Assembly (NCBI GenBank): GCA_016795425.1
Contig: JAEUHG010000001.1
Span: 62,001 to 126,000, forward strand
From: Verrucomicrobiales bacterium
GTDB lineage: Bacteria > Verrucomicrobiota > Verrucomicrobiia > Limisphaerales > CAIMTB01
Reading direction: 5' to 3'
DNA length: 64,000 bases
Shown here: piece after piece, positions 36,359 through 44,102 of the stretch
Layout: each line of letters opens with the position of its first letter
Position numbering within the stretch: position 1 is the first letter of the stretch
Program-made: the position numbers and the translations under genes
Notes under the pieces: generated by a model
What the model was told of the DNA's origin: nothing
The model's database searches: none
What the model saw: only the letters and a program-made list of their open reading frames with translations

Positions 36359-37141
36359 ATGAAACCCCGACTTCTCGTCTTTCTCATCCTTTCCATCTCC
36401 CTGCCCCTCGGCGCCGAGATCCGACGTGAGACCATTGAGTATCGCGACGGCAACACCGTGCTCGAAGGTGTGGCCGTCTATGACGACGCCAAGACCGGGA
36501 AACGCCCGGGCATCCTTGTGGTCCATCAATGGAAGGGCCTCGGTGATTACGAACTCAAACGTGCCGAAATGCTGGCCGAACTCGGTTACCTCGCCTTCTG
36601 CGCCGATATCTACGGCAAGGGCGTCCGCGCCTCCAACCCCCAGGACGCCAGCAAACTCGCCAGCACCTACAAATCCGACCGCAATTTGCTCCGATCCCGC
36701 GTCAGTGCCGGTTTGGCGCGCCTGCAGCAACATCCCCTGACCGACACCGCCAGGGTTGGCGCCATAGGTTACTGCTTCGGCGGCACCACCGTGCTCGAAC
36801 TCGCCCGCAGCGGCGCCAGAGTCGCCGGCGTTGTCAGTTTCCACGGTGGACTCAACACGCCGAACCCCGACGATACCCGCCTCATCCAATCACGCATTCT
36901 CGCCCTGCACGGAGCCGATGACCCCTTCGTTCCCTCCTCGGAGGTCGGAGCCTTCGAAAAGGAAATGCGCCACGCCAACGTCGATTGGCAATTCATCAGC
37001 TACGGCGGCGCCGTCCATAGCTTCACCGATTGGACCGCTGGTTCCGACAACTCCAAAGGCGCGGCCTACAACGAAAAGGCGGATAAACGCAGTTGGACCG
37101 CCATGAAGGCATTCTTCGCCGAACTCTTTGGCACTCCGTAG
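36359..37141 (+). CDS. Exported dienelactone hydrolase family protein
   Basis: A 260-residue alpha/beta hydrolase of the dienelactone hydrolase family, with a signal peptide (MKPRLLVFLILSISLPLGAE). The catalytic triad is visible: Cys in AIGYCFGGTTVL, Asp in HGADDPFVP and His in GGAVHSFTDW. The early motif GILVVHQWKGLGDYE is typical. Family members hydrolyse dienelactones or other esters; the exported location suggests action on an ester in the periplasm. It sits between the AraC regulator and the aldo/keto reductase gene, on the same strand. Confidence 0.9.
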   Translation: MKPRLLVFLILSISLPLGAEIRRETIEYRDGNTVLEGVAVYDDAKTGKRPGILVVHQWKGLGDYELKRAEMLAELGYLAFCADIYGKGVRASNPQDASKLASTYKSDRNLLRSRVSAGLARLQQHPLTDTARVGAIGYCFGGTTVLELARSGARVAGVVSFHGGLNTPNPDDTRLIQSRILALHGADDPFVPSSEVGAFEKEMRHANVDWQFISYGGAVHSFTDWTAGSDNSKGAAYNEKADKRSWTAMKAFFAELFGTP

Positions 37142-37199
37142 CAGGGCCTTGTCGGACCCTTCCAGCGGATCTCCAGCGCCCCATCGCAACTTCGTTGCC

Positions 37200-37316
37200 C
37201 AGGGTAAGAGGGAAGAGGGGGGCCAGAAAACAACGTCGGCAAAAGCGCGCTGGCCACTGGGTCTGCATTCGGAACTCGCGCCGGTCCACCTATTTCCCCT
37301 TCCCCCTTTACCCTTG
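37200..37316. repeat. Imperfect inverted pair of polypurine/polypyrimidine tracts
   Basis: CAGGGTAAGAGGGAAGAGGG at 37200-37219 and, inverted, the tract at 37296-37316 (complement begins CAAGGGTAAAGGGG) flank an 75-base gap. Both lie between the dienelactone hydrolase and aldo/keto reductase genes. The strong strand asymmetry of the tracts is similar to pyrimidine-rich stretches before the genes at 32658 and 35403. Confidence 0.4.
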
Positions 37317-37352
37317 CCAGCTAAACTGCGCCAACCCCTGACCCATTCCGCG

Positions 37353-38264
37353 ATGAAAACAACCCGTCGCCAGTTCCTCAAAGCCTCGGCCATCGGTGTC
37401 GGTGGCGCCCTGTTCACCCCCTCGCTTAGCCTCCGTGCAGCGCCGGACACCGGCGAGAAGATCGGTGCCTACGACTCGGTCACCCTCGGACGCACCGGCA
37501 TCAAAACCTCGCGGGTCAGCATGGGGACCGGGGTCAGCGGCGGGATGCGGGAATCCAACCACACCCGCATGGGCGCCGAAAACGCCCGCAAACTCATCCG
37601 CGAAATCTACGAGCACGGCGTTCGTGCCTTCGACCTTGCCGACCTCTACGGCACCCACCCACTCGTGCCGCCCGCGCTGGAAGGCGTCCCCCGCGATCAA
37701 TATCAGCTGTTCAGCAAGATCTGGTGGCGCCCCGGTGGCATTCCCGAGAAGGAACGACCCAACGCCGACGTTGTCGTCGAACGTTTCCTCAAGGAACTCA
37801 AGACCGACTACCTTGATCTCGTCCTCCTTCACTGCGTCGAGACTCCCGACTGGCCCAAAGTCCTGTCGGAACAAATGGAGATCCTGGCCAAACTGAAGTC
37901 CAAGGGTGCGATTCGGGCCCATGGAGTCTCCTGCCACTCCCTTCCCGCCCTCGAAGCGGTGATCGACGAGCCGTGGGTGGATTCCGTCCATTCCCGCATC
38001 AACCCCTACGGCCTGCAAATGGATGGCCCCGCCGAGAAAGTGGCGCCGGTGTTGAAGCGGATTCGAGCCAAGGGCAAAGGCGTCGTGGGCATGAAGATCA
38101 TCGGCGAAGGCCGACTGCGGAACGACGAGGAGAAGAAGAATCACTCGATCCGGTACGCCTGGGTGGAAGGCTTGGTCGACATGGTGACCGTCGGCTTCGA
38201 GAAAACCTCCGAACTCGAGGACTTCGCCAACCGCCTGAAGACCGTGCCGAAGGCGGCGGCCTAA
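37353..38264 (+). CDS. Tat-exported aldo/keto reductase
   Basis: A 303-residue aldo/keto reductase. The N terminus MKTTRRQFLKASAIGVGGAL is a twin-arginine signal. The catalytic tetrad is present: Asp and Tyr in FDLADLYGTH, Lys in LFSKIWW and His in DLVLLHCVE. NAD(P)H-dependent reduction of carbonyls is expected. Upstream in-frame coding to 37128 covers repeat-derived sequence and is not used. It is on the same strand as the AraC and dienelactone hydrolase genes. Periplasmic NAD(P)H supply is not obvious, so cofactor loading before export is expected. Confidence 0.9.
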   Translation: MKTTRRQFLKASAIGVGGALFTPSLSLRAAPDTGEKIGAYDSVTLGRTGIKTSRVSMGTGVSGGMRESNHTRMGAENARKLIREIYEHGVRAFDLADLYGTHPLVPPALEGVPRDQYQLFSKIWWRPGGIPEKERPNADVVVERFLKELKTDYLDLVLLHCVETPDWPKVLSEQMEILAKLKSKGAIRAHGVSCHSLPALEAVIDEPWVDSVHSRINPYGLQMDGPAEKVAPVLKRIRAKGKGVVGMKIIGEGRLRNDEEKKNHSIRYAWVEGLVDMVTVGFEKTSELEDFANRLKTVPKAAA

Positions 38265-38514
38265 AGCCTCGGGAAGAGGGGTTGGCGAACGGGGAAGCGT
38301 GGGAACTAGGCCCAACCCGTCTTGCGTAGCGCTCGCCGCCAGGCCTGGGTCATTGGTAATCGCTAGACCATGGCGCCTGAAGGGCTCCCATGCCGTCACC
38401 GCCGGCGAGAGAATTTTTCAGAGAAACTCGAGATCCAGGCGCATGAGTGACCCAGAACGTCCAAGGACTTAGACGACTCGGACCCTTCGTGACCCACTCC
38501 CGCCAGTCCTTCGT

Positions 38515-39282
38515 TCAAACAGGTCGGGACTTTCGATTGAACGCCACGCAATCGGCGTAACGGACGCCCTGGCCACCGAATAAGTCCAACGCTGATCCGA
38601 TCGTCAGATCGATCCTCCCCTTCCCAAGCTCCGTCACCCGCTTCAAATCCTCCAGAGACGACGCGCCGCCGGCGTAGGTCGTCGGTATCGGCGTGTGATC
38701 CGCCAAGCGACCCACCAAATCCTCGTCGATGCCGCGGCACAAGCCTTCGACATCCACGGCGTGCACCAGGAATTCAGCGCATTGTGAGGCCAAGTGACCC
38801 AGGGTCTCGCCGTCCACTTTCAAATCGGTGAAGCGCTGCCATCGGTCGGTGACGACCAAGTAATCGTCGCCCCGCCGTCGACAACTCAGGTCCAACACCA
38901 ATCGCTCGCGACCGACGATGCCCACCAAGGTCCGTAGGCGGTCTCGGTCCAAATGTCCGTCGCGAAAGACCCAGGAGGTGACGATCACGTGAGAGGCGCC
39001 GGCGTCGAGCCAACTCCGGGCGTTGGTGTCATCAACGCCGCCCCCCAAGTGGAGGCCTCCGGGATAGGCCGCGAGAGCCGACCTGGCGGCGTCATCATTG
39101 CCCGGCCCCAGTTTGATGACATGCCCGCCGGTCAATCGGTCCTCGCGGTACAACGCCGCAAACCAGGACGCCGGGCGTTCCGATTCAAAATTCGTACGGG
39201 TACCGGCCCCCGAATCGGTGAGCGTGCCGCCCACGATTTGGACCACCTTGCCGCCGCGGAGATCGATGCAGGGACGAAACAT
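38515..39282 (-). CDS. hisA: Eukaryote-type HisA isomerase
   Basis: A 255-residue phosphoribosylformimino-5-aminoimidazole carboxamide ribotide isomerase (ProFAR isomerase), the fourth step of histidine biosynthesis. It matches the eukaryotic HIS6 form rather than bacterial HisA: FRPCIDLRGGKVVQIVGGTL, GHVIKLGPGNDDAAR, GGGVDDTNARSWLDAG, HVIVTSWVF, VDLSCRR, HAVDVEGLCRGID and IDLTIGSALDLFGG are closely parallel to the yeast protein. The catalytic Asp pair (CIDL and HAVDVEG) is kept. No other his gene is adjacent. It begins next to a repeat-filled 354-base gap. Confidence 0.9.
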   Translation of the reverse strand: MFRPCIDLRGGKVVQIVGGTLTDSGAGTRTNFESERPASWFAALYREDRLTGGHVIKLGPGNDDAARSALAAYPGGLHLGGGVDDTNARSWLDAGASHVIVTSWVFRDGHLDRDRLRTLVGIVGRERLVLDLSCRRRGDDYLVVTDRWQRFTDLKVDGETLGHLASQCAEFLVHAVDVEGLCRGIDEDLVGRLADHTPIPTTYAGGASSLEDLKRVTELGKGRIDLTIGSALDLFGGQGVRYADCVAFNRKSRPV

Positions 39283-39348
39283 CGGTTCGCCAAGATGGCA
39301 GGAGAAATCGAGCGTTGCCGAGCAGGGAATTCAATGCCACCGAGCCAC

Positions 39349-39438
39349 GGGCGCATCTCCGAATTGTCGAGTGGGCGGCACCACCGTTCCGGCCGGGAAT
39401 CGCCGTGCGGGGAAAGCGGCAGGGGACTGCCGCAGTCC
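39349..39438 (+). repeat. Inverted repeat unit, copy 1
   Basis: The unit begins with GGGCGCATCTCCGAATTGTC (39349-39368) and ends in GGACTGCCGCAGTCC, a palindrome with 7-base arms. Copy 2 at 39492-39555, read on the other strand, starts with the same GGGCGCATCTCCGAGTTGTC and ends in GGACTCCCGCACTCC. Copy 1 has about 25 extra bases in its centre. Confidence 0.65.
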
Positions 39439-39491
39439 AAAACGCTTCGCGCCAGTCCGCACCCTGGGGCCAGGCCAACGCTGGTCGTCGT

Positions 39492-39555
39492 GGAGTGCGG
39501 GAGTCCTCTCCCGCTATTTCAACGGAAATCGCCCCGACAACTCGGAGATGCGCCC
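39492..39555 (-). repeat. Inverted repeat unit, copy 2
   Basis: The inverted, shorter partner of the unit at 39349-39438. The outer 21 bases (39535-39555) differ from the complement of copy 1 at one position, and the inner palindrome-bearing 20 bases are conserved with a few compensating changes. The two copies would fold against each other in RNA or single-stranded DNA. Confidence 0.65.
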
Positions 39556-39636
39556 CCGAGCCACCGAGGCGCGCGCGCTGTGACTAACTTTCCAAACTTT
39601 CACCTCCAGGATCGGGATCGGAATCGGACTCGGTTC

Positions 39637-40473
39637 CTAAACCCACTCGATCCGCAGCGCGTCTCCTACCCGCAATCGCTCGCCTTCGCCGCGCACCAAG
39701 ATCGCGTTCTGCGCGAACGTGACGCCGCTGACCCTCGGGTCGCGCCGATAGGTCGCCAAGGTTTTCAACGGTTCGGCATTCACCTCTGCCGTCTTCTGGT
39801 CGGTCCCGGTGATGGTGCAGCGCTCACACGGCTTCACGAGGCGAAGTTCGACTGAACCAGACTTCAACGTTCGAATCCGGTCCTCCACATACGCTTCACC
39901 ACCGGCAACCACAAGGTTCGGACGAAATCGATTCATCGGAAGGGCCGGCACGGGGAGGCGATGATTCAGATCCGCCACCGATTCCTCGGAAAGCACCAGG
40001 ATCGGGTAGCCATCCGAGAACCGGGTGAGCGCCTCTATTCCACCCGTCCACTGGAGGTTGCTGAGACGGCGATGGAATTTCTGAAATCGCACCAATCGCA
40101 CCGGAGCTCCCAGCACCGCGCTGAACCATTCCGCGGCTCCGTCGCCCTCGTCATCGGCCGGGCAGGTGTGCTGCCAAACCGTGACCTGGCGCACCGCGCG
40201 CGGGGCTGAGGTCACCAGTGGAATGCGCAAAGAGGGATGACCCACAGCGCTGAGACCCAATGTGTCGTCACCGATCTCGACGCCGATCAACGCCAACTTT
40301 GGGTGCTGTCGTTGGGTCAGGAACCGGCCGCTCGGATCCACGACCAGCCATTCCCGGTCCCATTGAAATCCGCGATCCGTCAGCAGGACCTCCGGTAACG
40401 AAATACCGCCGCAAGACTTCACCGGATAGATATGCAGGCCGGTGATTCGAAGTTCTGAGATTCGATCAGACAT
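39637..40473 (-). CDS. MOSC-domain molybdenum-cofactor-related protein
   Basis: A 278-residue protein with the MOSC N-terminal beta-barrel (GLHIYPVKSCGGISL, DREWLVVDPSGRFLTQR) followed by a MOSC domain ending in NAILVRGEGERLRVGDALRI. The conserved KPCERC segment with the sulfur-carrying Cys is present. Compared with YcbX, it lacks the C-terminal 2Fe-2S domain. Such proteins take part in molybdenum-cofactor sulfuration or N-hydroxylated substrate reduction. The ATG at 40473 lies nine bases after the stop of the upstream gene, making it the last gene of a minus-strand operon. Confidence 0.88.
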   Translation of the reverse strand: MSDRISELRITGLHIYPVKSCGGISLPEVLLTDRGFQWDREWLVVDPSGRFLTQRQHPKLALIGVEIGDDTLGLSAVGHPSLRIPLVTSAPRAVRQVTVWQHTCPADDEGDGAAEWFSAVLGAPVRLVRFQKFHRRLSNLQWTGGIEALTRFSDGYPILVLSEESVADLNHRLPVPALPMNRFRPNLVVAGGEAYVEDRIRTLKSGSVELRLVKPCERCTITGTDQKTAEVNAEPLKTLATYRRDPRVSGVTFAQNAILVRGEGERLRVGDALRIEWV

Positions 40474-40481
40474 GGAATCGC

Positions 40482-41624
40482 TCAATGTCGCGGCAACCGG
40501 ACCTTGGCCAGGTAGATGGAGGTCTTGCCTTCGTGGGAGGAGTAATAACTCACCCACAACAACCCTCGATGCCAAACCAGACCCGGGTAGCTGGTGTCGC
40601 CTCCCGAAGGCAGCGACAGACACTCCGTCAAGGTCCCCGCCTCCGCGTCGACCCACGCCAGCGCGGTACGAACCTTCTTGTCGTACAACCGGACCGCCGC
40701 CAATTCGCGACCATCGGGCAGCCGAATCAACTGCGGTCCTCCGATCCGCACGCCCAGGTCCTTCCAGGTCCATCTCGTGTAAGGCGGTGGCGCGACGCCA
40801 ACCTGCCCCGACCCGGGTTCGCCATCACGTCGGAGAATACAGATGGCGGTCCCGTCGGGCCGGAAAACGATGCCGGTCTCGTTGGGATGACCAACGTCGA
40901 AGAGTCGCGGAATCACCGTCTCGAACGTCCGACCGTCGGCGCTGCGGTAGAGGCGCACGAAATTCTCGCCCACGGTGTCGTACCCGATTCCGAAAGCCTG
41001 CTTGCCCTTCCATGCGACCCGCCACATCCAAACGTTCGGATCGCCGACATCAACCGGTTCACTCCAGGTGCGACCATCCTTGGAAAACCAGGCGACCGTC
41101 TGATGACTCACCGGCGAAGGCTTGGGAAGGGCAATCGCGGCGGACAGCCACAATCGACCGCCCGGTGCGACCACGATCTTGGGATCGCGCAGATCGCCAC
41201 GCGCCGAAGTGATTCGCGCCGCCGATACCCAACGGTCGCCATTCTTCGAAACCAAAACCTGAACCGCACCATCGGGAGAAACATGTCCCTGTCCCTCACG
41301 AAAGACGCAGAACCATTCCCCGCGAAACCTGGTGAGATCGGTGAATGCATTATGCGGTGCCGCATCCCAGATCTTGCGGCATTCGACCAGTTCGGCCGTT
41401 TCCTGTGTCGAAGACTGGGAAGCGCCTGCCGGTGACGAGATGGCCCATGCGGCGGCGCCGATCCATGTGAAGACGGGGCGCAGCCAGCAGGCGAGGCTCG
41501 CCCATCGAGCCCAAGAACTGAAACGCCCTGTGGCGGCGCGACAGGGCCGGCCCGAGTGGAAAATGGGCGCGGTCCGGTGGGCCTCGTTGCGCTGCGACGC
41601 GGTACGCGGGGTTCGGCGGTCCAT
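40482..41624 (-). CDS. Exported sialidase/BNR-type beta-propeller protein
   Basis: A 380-residue protein. After a long basic leader with a hydrophobic stretch (WASLACWLRPVFTWIGAAAWAISSPAGA), a beta-propeller is visible with BNR-like Asp-box strands (VSKNGDRWVSA, FSKDGRTWSEP, RSADGRTFETV) and other propeller blades. It has the fold of sialidases or exo-glycosidases of this group, but the catalytic Arg triad and Glu/Tyr pair could not be confirmed. The ATG at 41624 is nine bases after the CE15 gene stop; a longer start overlaps that gene. It belongs to the operon running from 46124 to 39637. Confidence 0.78.
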   Translation of the reverse strand: MDRRTPRTASQRNEAHRTAPIFHSGRPCRAATGRFSSWARWASLACWLRPVFTWIGAAAWAISSPAGASQSSTQETAELVECRKIWDAAPHNAFTDLTRFRGEWFCVFREGQGHVSPDGAVQVLVSKNGDRWVSAARITSARGDLRDPKIVVAPGGRLWLSAAIALPKPSPVSHQTVAWFSKDGRTWSEPVDVGDPNVWMWRVAWKGKQAFGIGYDTVGENFVRLYRSADGRTFETVIPRLFDVGHPNETGIVFRPDGTAICILRRDGEPGSGQVGVAPPPYTRWTWKDLGVRIGGPQLIRLPDGRELAAVRLYDKKVRTALAWVDAEAGTLTECLSLPSGGDTSYPGLVWHRGLLWVSYYSSHEGKTSIYLAKVRLPRH

Positions 41625-41632
41625 GAGAATCC

Positions 41633-43030
41633 TCAGCGTCGGAAATGGCGGTTCGCGAACTGGATGTAGCGTTCCCAATCGTAATCGGTCACGTCGTGAA
41701 CTCCGGATCGAACGTGATAACCAATGGTGTGACCGACGGGCTGATTGAGTGCCGGGAACACGGAAACACCGAGGCCGGGGGTTCGGAGCAGGCGGTAGAC
41801 CGGATCGGCACCGACGGCGGAGAGAAACTCACCTCGCGGGTCAGCCCACAGGTCCTTCTCCGCGCTCGCCACGTATAGTGGTCGAGGAGCGCTCAATGCC
41901 AGCAGTTCATGCTGGTCCACGGGCAGGTCATCCTCACGATCGTTGTACCTTTTGAAATGGGTGCAGAACCAATGCGGGAACGACGTGTTGATACGTCGTG
42001 TCGTCTCTCCAAACCGGCGCCGTGCCAGGGCTGCGCCGCCTTCGCCGGAGTTATTGGAAATCACGATGGCGAATCGCTCGTCCTGGGCCCCGGCCCAAAG
42101 GGCGGTTTTCCCGAGCCGCGAATGCCCCATCACCGCGACTTTGCGAGCATCGACGGCCGGGTCCGTTTCCAAGTAGTCCATCGCCCGACTCAACCCCCAC
42201 GCCCACGCGCCTATGGCTCCCCAGTCAGAGTGTCCGGGATCCACCCCACCCTCCACCACCTCCACCCGACCGTCGCTCCGCACCGGGAAAAAGCCGCGGA
42301 CCCCCTGCCGCCAGCCTTCGGCGTGGTCGGGTTCGATATCGCCGTAATAGGCCGTCGCCACCGCATACCCGCCCGCGATCAATCGATCGATCGACCACCG
42401 CGACGCCTCAGTGCCACGAGCCGCTTCGGTCGCACGATTGTTCACCCGGCCGCGTTTCTCATCATTGCGAAACCACCGTGTCGAAAGCGTCACCGCAGGA
42501 TCCAAGGTGACCGAGTGATTTCCTTCGAAGTTGAGCCCCAGGAAGGCGGGGACCCGCTTGCCTGCACCGTTCGGGATGTAGACCAGCAGATCCATCCACA
42601 AATCCTGGCGCCGATCGGTGAACCAGATCCGCACTTCGCGACGCGTCGCTTTGCCACCCATCGCCTCGGGTTCGTTCTGTCGCACCTCGAAGCGCATCGA
42701 CGCCGGACGTCCCGGACTGTGCCCATAGACTTGCTCACGAAAGATCTCGAGCAGCTCGGGGCGGCGTACCTTGCGCCATTCGCGTGCGGTGGTGACCCGG
42801 TCGCCGTCAGAGCGAATCAACGGGTCCGGCAGGGTATAGGAAGGAACTTTTGACTCGTCTTCATTGGCAACCGGCGTCTGACCGAGGGCGGCACGGACTC
42901 CCCCCAACCCGGCCACCGCCAACGCCACGGCAACCACGGTGCGCAACGGTCTCCAGGAACCCGCGCGATCCGAGGCGGCAGGCGCGGTTCGAGGCGCCCC
43001 GCTTCTCGGGGCAAGTCCTGGACGCTTCAT
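41633..43030 (-). CDS. CE15-like glucuronoyl esterase
   Basis: A 465-residue esterase of carbohydrate esterase family 15. An N-terminal basic/hydrophobic leader (VVAVALAVAGLGGVRAALG) implies export. The catalytic Ser304 is in GHSRLGKTALW, Glu330 in NNSGEGG and His445 in GVHDVTDYDW, all in family-typical surroundings; SFPHWF is also typical. CE15 enzymes cut the ester between lignin and glucuronoyl side chains of xylan. It is translationally coupled (ATGA at 43027-43030) to the Gfo/Idh gene upstream. Confidence 0.88.
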   Translation of the reverse strand: MKRPGLAPRSGAPRTAPAASDRAGSWRPLRTVVAVALAVAGLGGVRAALGQTPVANEDESKVPSYTLPDPLIRSDGDRVTTAREWRKVRRPELLEIFREQVYGHSPGRPASMRFEVRQNEPEAMGGKATRREVRIWFTDRRQDLWMDLLVYIPNGAGKRVPAFLGLNFEGNHSVTLDPAVTLSTRWFRNDEKRGRVNNRATEAARGTEASRWSIDRLIAGGYAVATAYYGDIEPDHAEGWRQGVRGFFPVRSDGRVEVVEGGVDPGHSDWGAIGAWAWGLSRAMDYLETDPAVDARKVAVMGHSRLGKTALWAGAQDERFAIVISNNSGEGGAALARRRFGETTRRINTSFPHWFCTHFKRYNDREDDLPVDQHELLALSAPRPLYVASAEKDLWADPRGEFLSAVGADPVYRLLRTPGLGVSVFPALNQPVGHTIGYHVRSGVHDVTDYDWERYIQFANRHFRR

Positions 43031-44031
43031 TTCGTTGCTCCTTTCTTTGCCGCTTTCTCCAGTACCTCCTTCAACGTCACGCTCTCTCCCCCGCGGCGCT
43101 TGCTTTCGTCCGCGGCCTCCATGAACGCAAAAATCTCCGTGGTCTCCTCCGGACTCACCGGCGCGACGCGGGTCTGGAAGAACTTCACCACTTCAACGAC
43201 CAGCGGCGCGTAACCATCGAAGTTGCCAACCTCCGCTTCGCCTTTCTCGCCCTTGGCTTTTCCTCCATAGCCTTCGGCCTCGTAATAGGTTCCGGTCCGT
43301 CCACCCTTCCACCATCCCGTGACGCGAACCTTGCCCTCGGGCGTCTTGTCCCGCCGCACCGATTCGCACCCGGTGCCCATGACGGTGAACAGCGATTCCA
43401 CGCCATGAATGCCGTACCAAAAGAGGTCGGGGTGGGTCGGATCGAGGTGACATGGACTGAAGGTTTCGGCGGACAGCACCTTGCCGATGGACCCGTTGCG
43501 AACGGCCTGGGTCTTGCGGGCAAATCGCAGCGAGGAAGCGCTGAACACCGGGGTTCCCTTGGACTTCGCCAACCGGAACATCTCCACCACGTCTCCCAAC
43601 GAGGCCGCCATTGGCTTGTCAATATAGAGTGGAAGCCCTGCCTCGATCACCGGTCGAGCCTGCGACGGGTGCGGACGGCCATCCACGCTTTCCAGCAATA
43701 CCGCATCCACCTCTCGACACAGAGCGGGAATGTCGGAGGCCAGCCTGACACCCCATTTGCCCGTCAACTCCCGCGTGTACTCCTCGACCCGCGACCAACT
43801 CGACGCGAGATCCGGGCTGCCTCCTCGGAAAGCGACCACGACTCTGCCACCCGGAACGTGATCCTTGTCGGAAGGATCGTTGAGCAGCTTGGTGAACGCG
43901 GTGGCGTGGGAGGTGTCCAGCCCGATCATTCCCAGTCGAAGATCGGCGCCAATCGTGCCCGGTTGCACCGCCACGCACAGCGCCGCCATCAGGAGCCAAT
44001 GTCGATGAATCATGGAGAGCGTGAGAAGCAT
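43027..44031 (-). CDS. Exported Gfo/Idh/MocA oxidoreductase
   Basis: A 334-residue oxidoreductase with signal sequence (IHRHWLLMAALCVAVQPGTIGA). The Rossmann domain starts with LRLGMIGLDTSHATAF and contains YIDKPMAASLGDVVEMF (the usual EKP reads DKP here) and FWYGIHGVESLFTVMG in place of the typical His motif. Sequence is divergent from the protein at 29155, so catalysis is not certain. It lies in an operon with the haem/HEAT protein before it and the CE15 esterase after it. An ATG at 44013 is another possible start. Confidence 0.82.
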   Translation of the reverse strand: MLLTLSMIHRHWLLMAALCVAVQPGTIGADLRLGMIGLDTSHATAFTKLLNDPSDKDHVPGGRVVVAFRGGSPDLASSWSRVEEYTRELTGKWGVRLASDIPALCREVDAVLLESVDGRPHPSQARPVIEAGLPLYIDKPMAASLGDVVEMFRLAKSKGTPVFSASSLRFARKTQAVRNGSIGKVLSAETFSPCHLDPTHPDLFWYGIHGVESLFTVMGTGCESVRRDKTPEGKVRVTGWWKGGRTGTYYEAEGYGGKAKGEKGEAEVGNFDGYAPLVVEVVKFFQTRVAPVSPEETTEIFAFMEAADESKRRGGESVTLKEVLEKAAKKGATK

Positions 44032-44102
44032 GCGCCGATCCACCATCCGGCAGAAGGGAAATTCCCGAGCACTGCAACGAGACAAGGCGGAGCCTGGCGG
44101 GT

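Larger units (their letters stand above)
39283..39636. other. Repeat-filled intergenic region
   Basis: This 354-base gap between the HisA and MOSC genes has no credible coding sequence. It contains two inverted copies of a palindromic repeat (39349-39438 and 39492-39555), and the self-complementary GGACTGCCGCAGTCC at 39424-39438. It is otherwise empty. Confidence 0.6.
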
